Origin: Chloroflexota bacterium
Lineage (GTDB): Bacteria > Chloroflexota > Anaerolineae > Anaerolineales > Villigracilaceae
Assembly: GCA_016234485.1 (NCBI GenBank)
Contig: JACRBL010000025.1
Coordinates: forward strand, 1-33,842
Length of the DNA: 33,842 nucleotides
Reading direction: 5' to 3'
Position 1 is the stretch's first letter, and each line of letters begins with the position of its first letter. A program made the position numbers and the translations under genes. Below are positions 5,066-13,748 of the stretch, in pieces. Below the pieces are notes generated by a model. It had not been told where the DNA came from, did no database searches, and saw only the letters and a program-made list of their open reading frames with translations.

Positions 5066-7543
5066 CTATACCTTAAACTCCATCAAAATGGCTCCCATGG
5101 CTGAGAATATCACCAGAATAAACGACTTCCAGGCAACATCGGATAACAATGCCACAGCAAGGGTGATCTGGTCCGCCATGAAGACTGGGACGGCGGCGTT
5201 TATGATGCCGATTCCAAACCCGCCAATTACTGCGTACGATACCCTCTTCAAAGAAGATGCTCCGCCGCTTCCAATATTGATTAATATTCCGCTAAGAAGT
5301 CCTAGAATTAAGATAATGGGTAGGATATAAAAAAACGTTGGCGCAAAGCCTGTGATGCTTGCATATAGGTATTCGCCATACCCGCTCAATATTCCAAAAA
5401 AAATACTGATGGGAACAGTATGCCAGACGCGAATTTTTTGCGTTTCCCGCCTGTCTCTACGCTCCCATACTTTTCTGCGAATGGTAAGGGGCCAATTATA
5501 AAAAATAGTAAATATTTTGTGCTCCAATAATGCTCCCGCCTCTCCAAATACAGGAACGGCCCTAACCATTTTTGTTGTCCAAAAACCCACCATGCATCTG
5601 GCGAGGGTGGGATAACGATATGTCATTTGAATGGGGAATGAAAAATAGCCAATATATTTGAAAAAGGAAAGCGTCAGGGCTATGCTGTAATCTTTTAGAT
5701 TTCTCTCTTTAATTACAACAAACAAGACATAAAGCCCGCGTGCGAGAGAGCCGGGCGAGATTGGGATGATTTGAAAAAAAGCAATGATGCCGGCTGCAAT
5801 GGCAAATGCCTCCCAAGCCGATATTTCAGGGTGGTTTACCAAATAAAGGATTGCAATGCCAACAGAAATTACACGAGTCGCCGGAGACATGATCACGTGT
5901 ACTGCCAGGCTTTTCAAATATTTATGGATAAATGGTTCTTGAATCTGGGAAAGAATCTTTCTCACATCCTCCTTCGAAACCAACTGCATCTGCTCGCCTT
6001 CTTCAACCATACTTTTGAGCCATTCTTCACGTAATGCGGCGTTGAAATACAGTCGTAGAGGTTTGATCATTACGCTATATAGGGTTTCAATAAAATATGG
6101 TCGGTCTGAAAAGAAACGATGGATCTGAGCGGAGAAAAAGGAGAGGAACAGATGGTATGAATAATGCAAAAACGATGTGTATATTTTTTCCGACTTTTCT
6201 TCTGTTATTCTTCCGGCTCGAATCCACCGAATGATATTTTCGATGCGGACGGCAAGGAGTGTGCGTTTCAAGTATGGAATATCATAAATAAGGCGGGCAT
6301 AATGGGAACGGTAATCCTGCCGCCCAAGAATTCTTCTGATGATCGGTCCGATGAATGGAATAAGCCCAATAAAAAGAAAAAACGCAAAAAACAATTTGTT
6401 TGTGAGTAATTTCTCCTTGGCTGTTTGATCGATCAGATTCCTAACCTCCCAACCGGTGATTGCGCTGTGAGCCATTGTTGAGTACAGGTTTCTGTCATAA
6501 AGAAGACGAAAATGGTTGTGGGTAATATCCGGAATGGAGTTGCGATAAATGTTTTCACAGGTTTTCAATTCTTCAAGCAAAGGGGAAATGTCTGCAAAAT
6601 CAGCCTGATGATTTTTTACATAGGCTTCCAGCGTGTTTACCTTCCCGCGATCAAACTGAACAAGGCTGCCTTGTTTGATGCCTTGCAGGATTAATTTTAT
6701 ATCGCCTGGACTCATGGGGAGAAACGGGAGCAGGGTCAGGCCTGCCCTGAAATCCACAGCTGTTAAACCGCAGTCAGGTTCATCGTCCGATTCGAGACGC
6801 TTTAGCGCATTTGGTTGACTCTTCCAGGTGGACCATTCATATTGTCTTGCAAATTCGTGCGCGCCCATTTCATGCAGTAGTGAAACAAGATCCTGCAGGA
6901 ATTTTTTCTTGGCACGGTATTCCGGCGAGCCTAAGGCGTCATCTTCGATCGCCTCGCCTTTTTCCCAGCGGGTGAGGATGTCCACATAATTGTCCACTTC
7001 AAGCCGCCACGTGCGCCCTTCGACCCAATTGCTGATTTCGCCACAACTGCCAAGTGTATGGTCAATCAATATGCCATGAACGTCGTTCACGGCATATTCA
7101 TCTTTGAAATGCAAGGCGGCAGCGCGGCGGATGAATTTTTGCCAAAGTGCGCCCGCCCTTGCCGCATCAGGGTTGCATTGAATTTGGAAAGGTCCCTGAA
7201 AGCCAATTCCATATAATAGATTTCTAAATAAAAGAGCGCCGCGCGACGGAGGAATGAATATTTTTAAAGCGTAGGTTCCGCCAACATGAAAAGGACTGTT
7301 TTCGCTCCCTATGGACAGAACTTTTATTTTATATACCTGTCCTGCAAATCCGCCGCCTACAAATCGCTCAATCAATAATGAAACTTGTATGGTTTCTTGC
7401 TTGCCTGATGGCGCGATCAATGCAACCTCATAAGTAATGAGGTCGCCAGCATCATATCTTTCCACACGCAAGGGCCTCTGAATGTGTTGAGCCGCAAACC
7501 TGTTTTCGAAAGATTTAATTACTTGTACCGTATTGAGTTCCAT
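5066..7543 (-). CDS. Large multi-pass membrane protein with a kinase-like N-terminal domain
   Basis: 825 residues, family not recognised. The first 300 residues look like a protein-kinase-like fold: a glycine-rich loop at 62-70 (VGGGFAGQV), an ALKIF strand with K94 in the VAIK position, and a DFR (264-266) in place of DFG followed by a hydrophobic segment. In the catalytic-loop position (about 236-245, EWSTWKSQPN) the metal-binding Asn is kept but the catalytic Asp is replaced, with W240 at the aligned site, so it may be a pseudokinase. A first membrane segment lies near 393-412, several between about 555 and 680, and four near the C-terminus (about 700-820). The inferred role is a membrane-anchored binding or signalling protein. 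It is transcribed alone and diverges from the oxidoreductase at 7690. Confidence 0.6.
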   Translation of the reverse strand: MELNTVQVIKSFENRFAAQHIQRPLRVERYDAGDLITYEVALIAPSGKQETIQVSLLIERFVGGGFAGQVYKIKVLSIGSENSPFHVGGTYALKIFIPPSRGALLFRNLLYGIGFQGPFQIQCNPDAARAGALWQKFIRRAAALHFKDEYAVNDVHGILIDHTLGSCGEISNWVEGRTWRLEVDNYVDILTRWEKGEAIEDDALGSPEYRAKKKFLQDLVSLLHEMGAHEFARQYEWSTWKSQPNALKRLESDDEPDCGLTAVDFRAGLTLLPFLPMSPGDIKLILQGIKQGSLVQFDRGKVNTLEAYVKNHQADFADISPLLEELKTCENIYRNSIPDITHNHFRLLYDRNLYSTMAHSAITGWEVRNLIDQTAKEKLLTNKLFFAFFLFIGLIPFIGPIIRRILGRQDYRSHYARLIYDIPYLKRTLLAVRIENIIRWIRAGRITEEKSEKIYTSFLHYSYHLFLSFFSAQIHRFFSDRPYFIETLYSVMIKPLRLYFNAALREEWLKSMVEEGEQMQLVSKEDVRKILSQIQEPFIHKYLKSLAVHVIMSPATRVISVGIAILYLVNHPEISAWEAFAIAAGIIAFFQIIPISPGSLARGLYVLFVVIKERNLKDYSIALTLSFFKYIGYFSFPIQMTYRYPTLARCMVGFWTTKMVRAVPVFGEAGALLEHKIFTIFYNWPLTIRRKVWERRDRRETQKIRVWHTVPISIFFGILSGYGEYLYASITGFAPTFFYILPIILILGLLSGILINIGSGGASSLKRVSYAVIGGFGIGIINAAVPVFMADQITLAVALLSDVAWKSFILVIFSAMGAILMEFKV

Positions 7544-7605
7544 TTGTATATGATACTACAGTAAAGCCCGCAGATGAAAATAAACGCGCTTGAAACGATA
7601 AAGAT

Positions 7606-7642
7606 AAGTGACAGTCACCCGCAAGGCAACTGTCACTTTTTT
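7606..7642 (+). terminator. Hairpin with T run in the divergent intergenic region
   Basis: AAGTGACAGT (7606-7615) pairs with ACTGTCACTT (7629-7638) over a 13-nt loop and is followed by T residues to 7642. It lies 48 bp before the oxidoreductase start and reads as a plus-strand terminator. It could attenuate that gene or block read-through. Confidence 0.5.
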
Positions 7643-7689
7643 ATCTACCTTGTGTTGTAATCATCAACTTATCGGTAAAGGAATCAAAC

Positions 7690-8910
7690 ATGGAAACAAT
7701 CGAAACCATCATCGTCGGCGGCGGGCAGGCGGGACTTGCCACCAGTTATCACTTGAAAAAATTGGGACGCGAGCATCTTGTCTTCGACGCGGCGGAGAAA
7801 CCCGCTCACGCCTGGCGAAATGACCGCTGGGACTTATTCACCTTCGTCACGCCCAATTGGACGATCCAACTCCCTGGCGCGGAATATGACGGCGACGATC
7901 CAGATGGCTACCTGCCCAAAGAGGAGATTGTCGCCTACTTTGAGGGCTATATCGAGAAGTACGCTCTGCCTGTGCGCTTTAAAACGTCAGTGTTGGAAGT
8001 CGGCCCAATGGACGGAGGCCGCTATCAGGTCAAGACAGAGGCGGGAATCTATCAAGCCAAGAATGTGGTCATCGCGACAGGGTCATTCCAGAAGCCGAAG
8101 ATTCCCGCGTTTAGCGCGGAGATTCCAGCAGAAATAACACAACTCCATTCAGGGCATTATCGCAACCCAAAGCAATTATCGGATGGGACGGCGTTGGTGG
8201 TTGGCGCGGGGCAATCGGGTTTGCAGATCGCGGAGGAGTTATATCAAAGCGGACGGAAGGTGTATCTCAGCGCGGGCTTTGCGCCGCGCGCCCCGCGCCG
8301 TTATCGCGGACGGGACGTGTTCGCCTGGCTGGTGGACGCGGGTTTCTTCGAGCAAACGCCCGATAAACTCCCCTCGCTCAAAGCGCGCTTCGGAGCCAAC
8401 CCGCAACTGAGCGGCAAGGACGGCGGACATGCTCTCAACCTGCATCAATTCGCGCGCGACGGCGTGACTTTGCTCGGTCATATCGCGGGCGCGCAGGATG
8501 GCAGGGTCACATTCAAACTCGACCTCAAGGAAACCCTCGCCAGAACGGACAAAGCCGAGAAGGATATTTGCGCGATGATTGATAGATACATCGAAGCAAA
8601 GGGAATCAACGCGCCACAGGAAACATTGCCTGAATTACAGGATGGGTATGCCGCGGAGGAGATCGCCGAACTCGATCTGAAGTCTGCGAAGGTCAAGACT
8701 GTTATCTGGGCGATGGGCTACACTTTCGATTACAGCCTTGTGAAATTGCCCGTCACCGATGAAGATGGATTCCCCATCACACAGCGCGGCGTGACGGAAT
8801 ACCCTGGCTTGTATTTCGTCGGCATGAACTGGCTGAGCAAGCGCAAGTCCACGCTGTTGTTGGGCGTGAAGGAAGATGTGGAGTCCATCATTGCAGGGAT
8901 GACAAAATAA
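7690..8910 (+). CDS. Flavin-containing monooxygenase-like FAD/NAD(P) oxidoreductase
   Basis: 406 residues. The FAD-binding GxGxxG-type motif is at 10-15 (GGGQAG) and the NAD(P)H motif at 172-177 (GAGQSG), with the VVIATGSFQKP segment between them (about 126-136) typical of CzcO/YpeX-like flavoproteins related to Baeyer-Villiger and N-oxygenating enzymes. The C-terminal block ends with GLYFVGMNWLSKRKSTLL, the usual second FAD contact region. Reaction and substrate cannot be told from sequence. A good ribosome-binding site (AAAGGAATCAAAC before ATG) fixes the start. It stands alone, 66 bp before an unrelated DinB-type gene. Confidence 0.85.
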   Translation: METIETIIVGGGQAGLATSYHLKKLGREHLVFDAAEKPAHAWRNDRWDLFTFVTPNWTIQLPGAEYDGDDPDGYLPKEEIVAYFEGYIEKYALPVRFKTSVLEVGPMDGGRYQVKTEAGIYQAKNVVIATGSFQKPKIPAFSAEIPAEITQLHSGHYRNPKQLSDGTALVVGAGQSGLQIAEELYQSGRKVYLSAGFAPRAPRRYRGRDVFAWLVDAGFFEQTPDKLPSLKARFGANPQLSGKDGGHALNLHQFARDGVTLLGHIAGAQDGRVTFKLDLKETLARTDKAEKDICAMIDRYIEAKGINAPQETLPELQDGYAAEEIAELDLKSAKVKTVIWAMGYTFDYSLVKLPVTDEDGFPITQRGVTEYPGLYFVGMNWLSKRKSTLLLGVKEDVESIIAGMTK

Positions 8911-8976
8911 AGCGCATGTGCGAATTGTCTTCTTAAATATTTTTGAAACCGCCATCCCCGCCAAAGGAGAAAAATA

Positions 8977-9795
8977 ATGACTGCCGTATCCGTGACTCGG
9001 ACCCGCGCCGAAGCCATCCCCTATCCCAATGCGGACGAAGCCCACCGCCTCACCTCCGACGCTTTTGAGCGGCTTCTGCGTCTCCTCGAGTCGCTCCACA
9101 TGGACGATTGGTCCAAACCCACGGCCTGCACCGCGTGGGATGTCCACGACATGGTGGCGCATCAGGCCGGTGGATATTTGAGCGGCGTCAGCCTGCGCGA
9201 GATGTTGCGCCAGTACACGCGCATCCCGAAGAAGGGACAACTGCCCGAAGACGCCATCAACGAATTGCAGGTTGGCGAGCGCAAACACAAAACGCCCGCC
9301 GAGTTGATCGCGGAACTCAAACGGGTCGGCCCCAGCGCCATCCAAAATTGGGCCTACGGATTCAACGCCATCAAATGGATCGCCATCCCCCATCCCGTGG
9401 GCGGATTCATGTCCATCCGCGACCTGATGTGGGTCACGCACAGCCGCGATACGTGGATGCACCGTCTCGACATCTGCCGCGCCGCGAACCGTCCCTTCGA
9501 GCAGACGCGCGAACACGATGGCCGCATCGTGGAATTGGTCGTGCGCGACGTGGCGCGAAAATTACGCACGCGCCTGCGCGGCCAGGCCATCACGCTCACG
9601 CTGACGGGAGTCGCGGGAGGCGTGTGGCAGGTCGGCGAGGGCGAACCCGCCGCGGGGTTGGAAATGGACGCGCTCGACTTCAATATTTTCGTCTCGGGTC
9701 GGTTTTCCTATCAAGAGGGCATGGAGCGGTCCACGATTTCGGGCGAGAAGTCGCTTGTCGAAAATGTCTTCACGGATTTACTGATCCTGTATTAG
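8977..9795 (+). CDS. Maleylpyruvate isomerase / DinB-type thiol-dependent enzyme family protein
   Basis: 272 residues. The N-terminal part shows the MDMPI_N/DinB four-helix pattern: KPTACTAWDVHDMVAHQAG (about 47-65) with a likely metal-binding His, and later WVTHSRDTWMHRLDICRA (about 150-167) with further His ligands. The C-terminal third (about 180-270) is like the sterol-carrier-type domain seen in this family. Family knowledge: relatives use mycothiol or another low-molecular-weight thiol; whether this organism makes one is unknown. Start chosen by a strong AAAGGAGAAAAATA before the ATG. Substrate not predicted. Confidence 0.75.
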   Translation: MTAVSVTRTRAEAIPYPNADEAHRLTSDAFERLLRLLESLHMDDWSKPTACTAWDVHDMVAHQAGGYLSGVSLREMLRQYTRIPKKGQLPEDAINELQVGERKHKTPAELIAELKRVGPSAIQNWAYGFNAIKWIAIPHPVGGFMSIRDLMWVTHSRDTWMHRLDICRAANRPFEQTREHDGRIVELVVRDVARKLRTRLRGQAITLTLTGVAGGVWQVGEGEPAAGLEMDALDFNIFVSGRFSYQEGMERSTISGEKSLVENVFTDLLILY

Positions 9796-10032
9796 CATCG
9801 TTGTTAAATAATTTGGAAAAGTACAAGTATCCCGCCTCCCAGCCCTACTCCCAAAAACGGGTCTCCCGTAATTAACGGGAAGGCAACCAACTTCAGCCAC
9901 AGATTTCACAGATCACACAGATTTTTCTGTGAAAATCTGTGCCAAAAGAATCTTTTTTTGCACGGCATCCCGCTAGAAACGGGAGAGCCCCAAAAACAAG
10001 ACAAGGCGTAAAATAAAGGACAGGAGCCTCCC
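9796..10032. other. Intergenic region with short inverted repeats
   Basis: No gene seen. It contains TCCCGTaattaACGGGA (about 9867-9883), a 10-bp hairpin CACAGATTTT/AAAATCTGTG (9916-9925 with 9932-9941) within a run of CACAGAT units, and a T run at about 9952-9958 that may end the upstream transcript. A CCCG/CGGG pair follows at about 9968-9982. Confidence 0.6.
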
Positions 10033-10428
10033 ATGAAAAAACTTATTACTGTCCTCTTTGCATCTGCCCTCGCCCTCGCGGCGTGCGGCGGAAAAGCTAC
10101 CGAACCCGCCGTGGAGCCGCTGAACATCTCCGAGCCTGGGAAGTCTATCGAAGTCGCGGCAGGCAACGAGTTCAAGATCGTCATCGATTCCAACCCGTCC
10201 ACAGGCTATCACTGGGACCTGGTCGGCGCGCTGGACGAGAGCATCGTCCAATTCGTCTCGCGCGACTACCGCGCCGACGAACCCGTCGCGCCAGGCTCAG
10301 GCGGCAAGGATGTGTGGGTCTTTAAAGCCGTCGCCGCGGGCGAGACCACCATCACGCTGGGACATTTCCCCCCAGGCGTGGACGGGACAGCCGCGCAGGA
10401 AGTGACGTTTACGATTGTGGTGAAGTAA
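10033..10428 (+). CDS. Chagasin-like (MEROPS I42) cysteine-protease-inhibitor lipoprotein
   Basis: 131 residues with a lipoprotein signal: MKKLITVLF and a hydrophobic stretch ending in lipobox LAAC with Cys18. The mature part carries I42 signatures: NPSTGYHW (54-61), then GSGGKDVWVF (88-97), and a C-terminal beta strand ending VTFTIVV. The third loop (usually RPW) is replaced by HFPPGVDG. Family knowledge: chagasins block papain-type cysteine proteases through three loops. As an exported lipoprotein it would act at the cell surface. It is preceded by an AGGAG ribosome-binding site and followed by its own terminator, so it is a single-gene unit. Confidence 0.85.
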   Translation: MKKLITVLFASALALAACGGKATEPAVEPLNISEPGKSIEVAAGNEFKIVIDSNPSTGYHWDLVGALDESIVQFVSRDYRADEPVAPGSGGKDVWVFKAVAAGETTITLGHFPPGVDGTAAQEVTFTIVVK

Positions 10429-10438
10429 GTTTCGCGTT

Positions 10439-10467
10439 GGGGCGGACATGTGTGTCCGCCCCTTTTT
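10439..10467 (+). terminator. Rho-independent terminator
   Basis: GGGGCGGACA (10439-10448) pairs with TGTCCGCCCC (10453-10462) over a TGTG loop and is followed by five T. It ends the lipoprotein transcript. Confidence 0.9.
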
Positions 10468-10542
10468 CTGCACACACCCTCCCTCAATTCCGTATACAAT
10501 AAAGCAAGTCACCCAATTACCAATCTCCCAGGAGTCCCCTCC

Positions 10543-11310
10543 ATGCCCACCCCCCTCATCGAAACGCGCAACCTCATCAAACGCTACGGCGACAAGGTCG
10601 CCGTGAAGGACGTCTCCTTTGACGTGCACGGCGGCGAGATCTTCGGCTTCCTCGGACCCAACGGCGCGGGGAAGACCACCACCATCAAGATGATCGTCGG
10701 ACTGCTCCAGCCCACGTCGGGTTCCGTCAAGGTGGCGGGCTTCGACGTGCAGACCCAGCCGCTTCTGGCCAAAGCCGCCAGCGGGTACGTGCCAGACACC
10801 CCCAACCTCTACGCCAAGTTGAGCGGACGCGAACTCCTCCGCTTCGTGGGCGACCTCTACAGCCTCGACCGTCAGCAGGTGGCGCGGAGAATCGAAGAGT
10901 TGCTGAGAACCTTCGAGTTGGCCGCGGCCGCCGACGATACGATCGACTCGTACAGTCATGGGATGCAACAGAAAGCCTCGCTCGCCGCGGCTCTCGTCCA
11001 CGACCCGCACGTCCTCGTGCTGGACGAACCCACGGTCGGCCTCGACCCGAAGTCGGCGCGCCTCATCAAAGACATCCTCCGCCAACTCGCCGACCGCGGC
11101 GCGGCCGTCATGCTGTCCACGCACATTCTCGAAATCGCCGAGCGCATGTGCGACCGCATCGGCATCATCAGCAAGGGGCAACTCGTCGCCATCGGCACGA
11201 TGGACGAACTCCGCGCCCTCGGCCAGAGCGGCGAGACCAGCCTCGAAGATATCTTCCTCGGACTCACGGGCGGCGCCGAAGAAGCGGCCATCGCAGAGAT
11301 TCTAAAATGA
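10543..11310 (+). CDS. ABC exporter ATP-binding protein
   Basis: 255 residues from the ATG that follows CAGGAGTCCCCTCC. The longer in-frame start at 10450 would sit inside the terminator. Walker A GPNGAGKT is at 38-45, the signature is a variant SHGMQQK, and Walker B is VLVLDEPTVGLDP with a following H-loop (STHILE). The pattern is that of the ABC-2/CcmA-type drug and lipid exporter ATPases. A TACAAT box at 10495-10500 is a possible -10. It overlaps the next gene by ATGA, so the two form one exporter. Confidence 0.92.
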   Translation: MPTPLIETRNLIKRYGDKVAVKDVSFDVHGGEIFGFLGPNGAGKTTTIKMIVGLLQPTSGSVKVAGFDVQTQPLLAKAASGYVPDTPNLYAKLSGRELLRFVGDLYSLDRQQVARRIEELLRTFELAAAADDTIDSYSHGMQQKASLAAALVHDPHVLVLDEPTVGLDPKSARLIKDILRQLADRGAAVMLSTHILEIAERMCDRIGIISKGQLVAIGTMDELRALGQSGETSLEDIFLGLTGGAEEAAIAEILK

Positions 11311-13073
11311 GCGCGGCTCATCCCTCCGAGCGGCTCTTCCCCGCCATCGCGAATCTCCTGCGTTTGCGCCTGCGCATCACGTACAACGGCTTCCGTCACG
11401 CCAAGATCGGACGGAAGATTCTCTACATCATCACCGCGCTGATGATCCTCGGCTTCGCGGTCTTCATCTTTTACATCTCCAACCTTTTGCTCGGCTTCCT
11501 GCGCTCGCCCGACCTGGAAGAATTCGCGGGCATAGACGCCGCGCCCCTGCTCAAAGCCATTCCCACCCTCACCCTCAGCGGCATGTTCATCGGCATCCTG
11601 CTCTCCAGTTTCGGCGTGCTTCTCCAAGCCCTCTACCTCTCTGGCGACATGGACTTTCTGCTCGCCTCGCCCGTGCCGATCCGCGCGGTCTTCGTCACCA
11701 AATTGATGCAGGCCATCCTCCCCAACCTCGGTTTCATCTCGCTCTTCGGCCTGCCCATCCTCTTCGGCCTCGGCGCGTCGAGCGGCTACAACTTTCTCTA
11801 CTACCCGCTCCTCGTCCTGATGATGATCGCGCTCGCGCTCGTGGCCGCGGGCTTTTCGTCCCTGCTCGTGATGCTGGTGGTGCGCGTCTTCCCTGCGCGC
11901 CGCGCCGCGGAAGTCATCGGTTTCGTCAGCGCCACGCTCGCCATCACCTGCTCGCAACTCGGCAACTTTACCAACGCGATGAGCGACAATGTGGACATCT
12001 CTGGCGAACAGGTGAACGGGCTGGCAAACGTCCTCGCCCGCGCGGACACGCTCTGGCTTCCGCTCAACTGGGCGGGGCGCGGACTGGTGGATATCGGCGA
12101 GGGTCGCTGGCTGACGGGAATTCCGATCATCATCCTGACCTTCGGGCTGTGCGCGGCCGCCTTCTGGTTTTCCCTCGCTACGGCCGAACGCTGGTACTAC
12201 AGCGGCTGGGCAGGGATGCAAGTGATCGCGACCAAAAAGAAATCGCCGCGCGTCTCCTCGCCTCGCGCCAACGCCGAGACGAATCTCCCCGCGTGGACGA
12301 CCCGCCTGCTCAAGCCTCCTGTGCGCGCCATCCTCAGCAAAGATATCCTCGTCCTGCGCCGCGACCTGCGCAACCTCTCGCAACTGATCTCGCCGCTCGT
12401 CCTCGGCGCACTCTACACGGTGATGATCTTTAATTCTGGCGGCGAACCGCCTCCAGGTCAGGGCGAAGCTCCCGATTGGTTCATGGACTCGTTCCGCACG
12501 GCGCTGTCCTACGGCAACGTGGGCATGGCGCTCTTCGTCGGCTGGATGCTGTTGACGCGGCTGGCGGGCGTCGGCGTTTCGATGGAGGGGAAAAACTACT
12601 GGCTGTTAAAAGTATCCCCTCTGCGCGTCGAAGATTTTCTGCTCGCCAAATTCCTGATGGCCTACCTGCCGAGTCTCGCGCTGGGCGCGGCCTTCATGGT
12701 GCTCATTTCGGTCGTGCAGGGCATCTCCTTCGGCGTTTTTCTATATGGCCTGCTCGCTATGATCTTCTCGCTGGCTGGGCTGACGGGGCTTCTGCTCGGC
12801 TTCAGCGCGGCGGGCGCCAACCTGGAATGGGACGACCCGCGCAAAATGAACGCCGGTACGCTGGGCTGTTTCGGGCAGATCCTGTCGTTTGGCTTCCTGC
12901 CGCTCGTCTTCCTGTTCTTCATCGCCCCGATTGGTCTCGCTTCCTTCTTCCAACTGCCAGAGATCGTCGGCTACCTTGTAGGGCTGTTCATCGGCGGCGG
13001 GTTCTCGGCCGCGTTCACCGTCATCCCGCCGTGGATGGCGCGCAAAAAAGTGGAGAGATTGGGAGAATCATAA
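11307..13073 (+). CDS. ABC exporter membrane subunit
   Basis: 588 residues starting at the ATG overlapping the ATPase stop. About 12 hydrophobic segments are seen: one near 35-55, a group of five to six between about 90 and 300, and another set from about 380 to the end. This resembles large ABC-2-type permeases (putative ABC exporter group) in which two permease halves are fused in one chain. The cytoplasmic loop around 300-370 (KKKSPRVSSPRANAET) separates the halves. The substrate is unknown. A terminator follows the operon. Confidence 0.85.
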   Translation: MSAAHPSERLFPAIANLLRLRLRITYNGFRHAKIGRKILYIITALMILGFAVFIFYISNLLLGFLRSPDLEEFAGIDAAPLLKAIPTLTLSGMFIGILLSSFGVLLQALYLSGDMDFLLASPVPIRAVFVTKLMQAILPNLGFISLFGLPILFGLGASSGYNFLYYPLLVLMMIALALVAAGFSSLLVMLVVRVFPARRAAEVIGFVSATLAITCSQLGNFTNAMSDNVDISGEQVNGLANVLARADTLWLPLNWAGRGLVDIGEGRWLTGIPIIILTFGLCAAAFWFSLATAERWYYSGWAGMQVIATKKKSPRVSSPRANAETNLPAWTTRLLKPPVRAILSKDILVLRRDLRNLSQLISPLVLGALYTVMIFNSGGEPPPGQGEAPDWFMDSFRTALSYGNVGMALFVGWMLLTRLAGVGVSMEGKNYWLLKVSPLRVEDFLLAKFLMAYLPSLALGAAFMVLISVVQGISFGVFLYGLLAMIFSLAGLTGLLLGFSAAGANLEWDDPRKMNAGTLGCFGQILSFGFLPLVFLFFIAPIGLASFFQLPEIVGYLVGLFIGGGFSAAFTVIPPWMARKKVERLGES

Positions 13074-13123
13074 TTCTCCTCGGAACGCGGACTGAAAGTC
13101 CGCAATCCGAAATCTGGATCTAC

Positions 13124-13163
13124 AACAACTCCCCCGCCTTATCACAGACGGGGGAGTTGTTTT
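13124..13163 (+). terminator. Rho-independent terminator of the ABC operon
   Basis: AACAACTCCCCCG (13124-13136) pairs with CGGGGGAGTTGTT (13149-13161) over a 12-nt loop and ends in TTTT. Immediately after lie short CACTGAA/ACTGAAAA repeats up to 13200. Confidence 0.85.
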
Positions 13164-13212
13164 CACTGAACACTGAAAACTGAAAATTGATTACTGAACA
13201 CTGTCCTTCACA

Positions 13213-13638
13213 TCAACTATCCTGCTCAGGCGTTTTCGGCGCCGCGGACGCGTCCACCGACGCGCCCGGCTTGGGGTCGAGGGTGATGCGGGCGTTGCGT
13301 CGTCCCAGCCAGTAGGCTCCGTAAATCAGCCCTGCGAACAAGACAAATTTCACGAGTCCGCCGAAGAGGAAGAATCCGCCAAACGGGGAGAAGCGACGCG
13401 AGGCCATCATCGGGTAATTCCAATCGCCGCGTTGACGAGGGCCGTCCCAACCGCCGCGCTGCATGGGGCTTTCCCAATCATTCCGCATCATCGGGTGCGT
13501 CCATTGGCCATCGAAGGAACGGACTTCGTCCCAGCCGCCCGCCATATGACTCCTCCACACAAAACCCACCGCAAATAACGCGCCGACGAGTACCAATATA
13601 GCCAAAGTACCGAGAATCCATTTCAAAGTTTTGTTCAT
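13213..13638 (-). CDS. Small two-helix membrane protein, unknown function
   Basis: 141 residues. One membrane helix at about 6-28 (KWILGTLAILVLVGALFAVGF), a central Trp/Met/Pro/Arg-rich stretch at about 40-80 with a repeated pattern (MMRNDWESPMQRGG, DGPRQRGDWNYPMM), then a second hydrophobic region at about 86-112 (GGFFLFGGLVKFVLFAGLIYGAYWL) and a charged tail ending PEQDS. The Met/Trp-rich linker could bind metal or lie at the surface, which is speculation. A strong AAGGAGCATTAC before ATG fixes the start. I do not recognise a family. Confidence 0.7.
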   Translation of the reverse strand: MNKTLKWILGTLAILVLVGALFAVGFVWRSHMAGGWDEVRSFDGQWTHPMMRNDWESPMQRGGWDGPRQRGDWNYPMMASRRFSPFGGFFLFGGLVKFVLFAGLIYGAYWLGRRNARITLDPKPGASVDASAAPKTPEQDS

Positions 13639-13735
13639 GTAATGCTCCTTTATTCGTGTTTATTCATGATGAACATCATATCCGATTCGTGCAAAAAGAT
13701 TGTCAAGAATTTATGTTGATTTCATAAAGCCACGA

Positions 13736-13741
13736 TACAAT
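13736..13741 (+). promoter_or_regulatory. -10 box, possibly leaderless
   Basis: TACAAT lies 7 nt before the ATG at 13749 and no Shine-Dalgarno is present, so transcription may begin at the start codon. No clear -35. Confidence 0.45.
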
Positions 13742-13748
13742 CCGCCGC

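Noticed and set aside
9108..9875. 255-residue frame overlapping the MDMPI/DinB-type gene
   Set aside because: Arg/His-rich shadow without domain; the other frame has a ribosome-binding site and conserved motifs.
10956..12383. 475-residue minus-strand open frame over the ABC exporter
   Set aside because: Shadow of GC-rich coding: rich in Arg, Glu, Asp and His with no domain; both plus-strand genes have clear motifs and linked starts.
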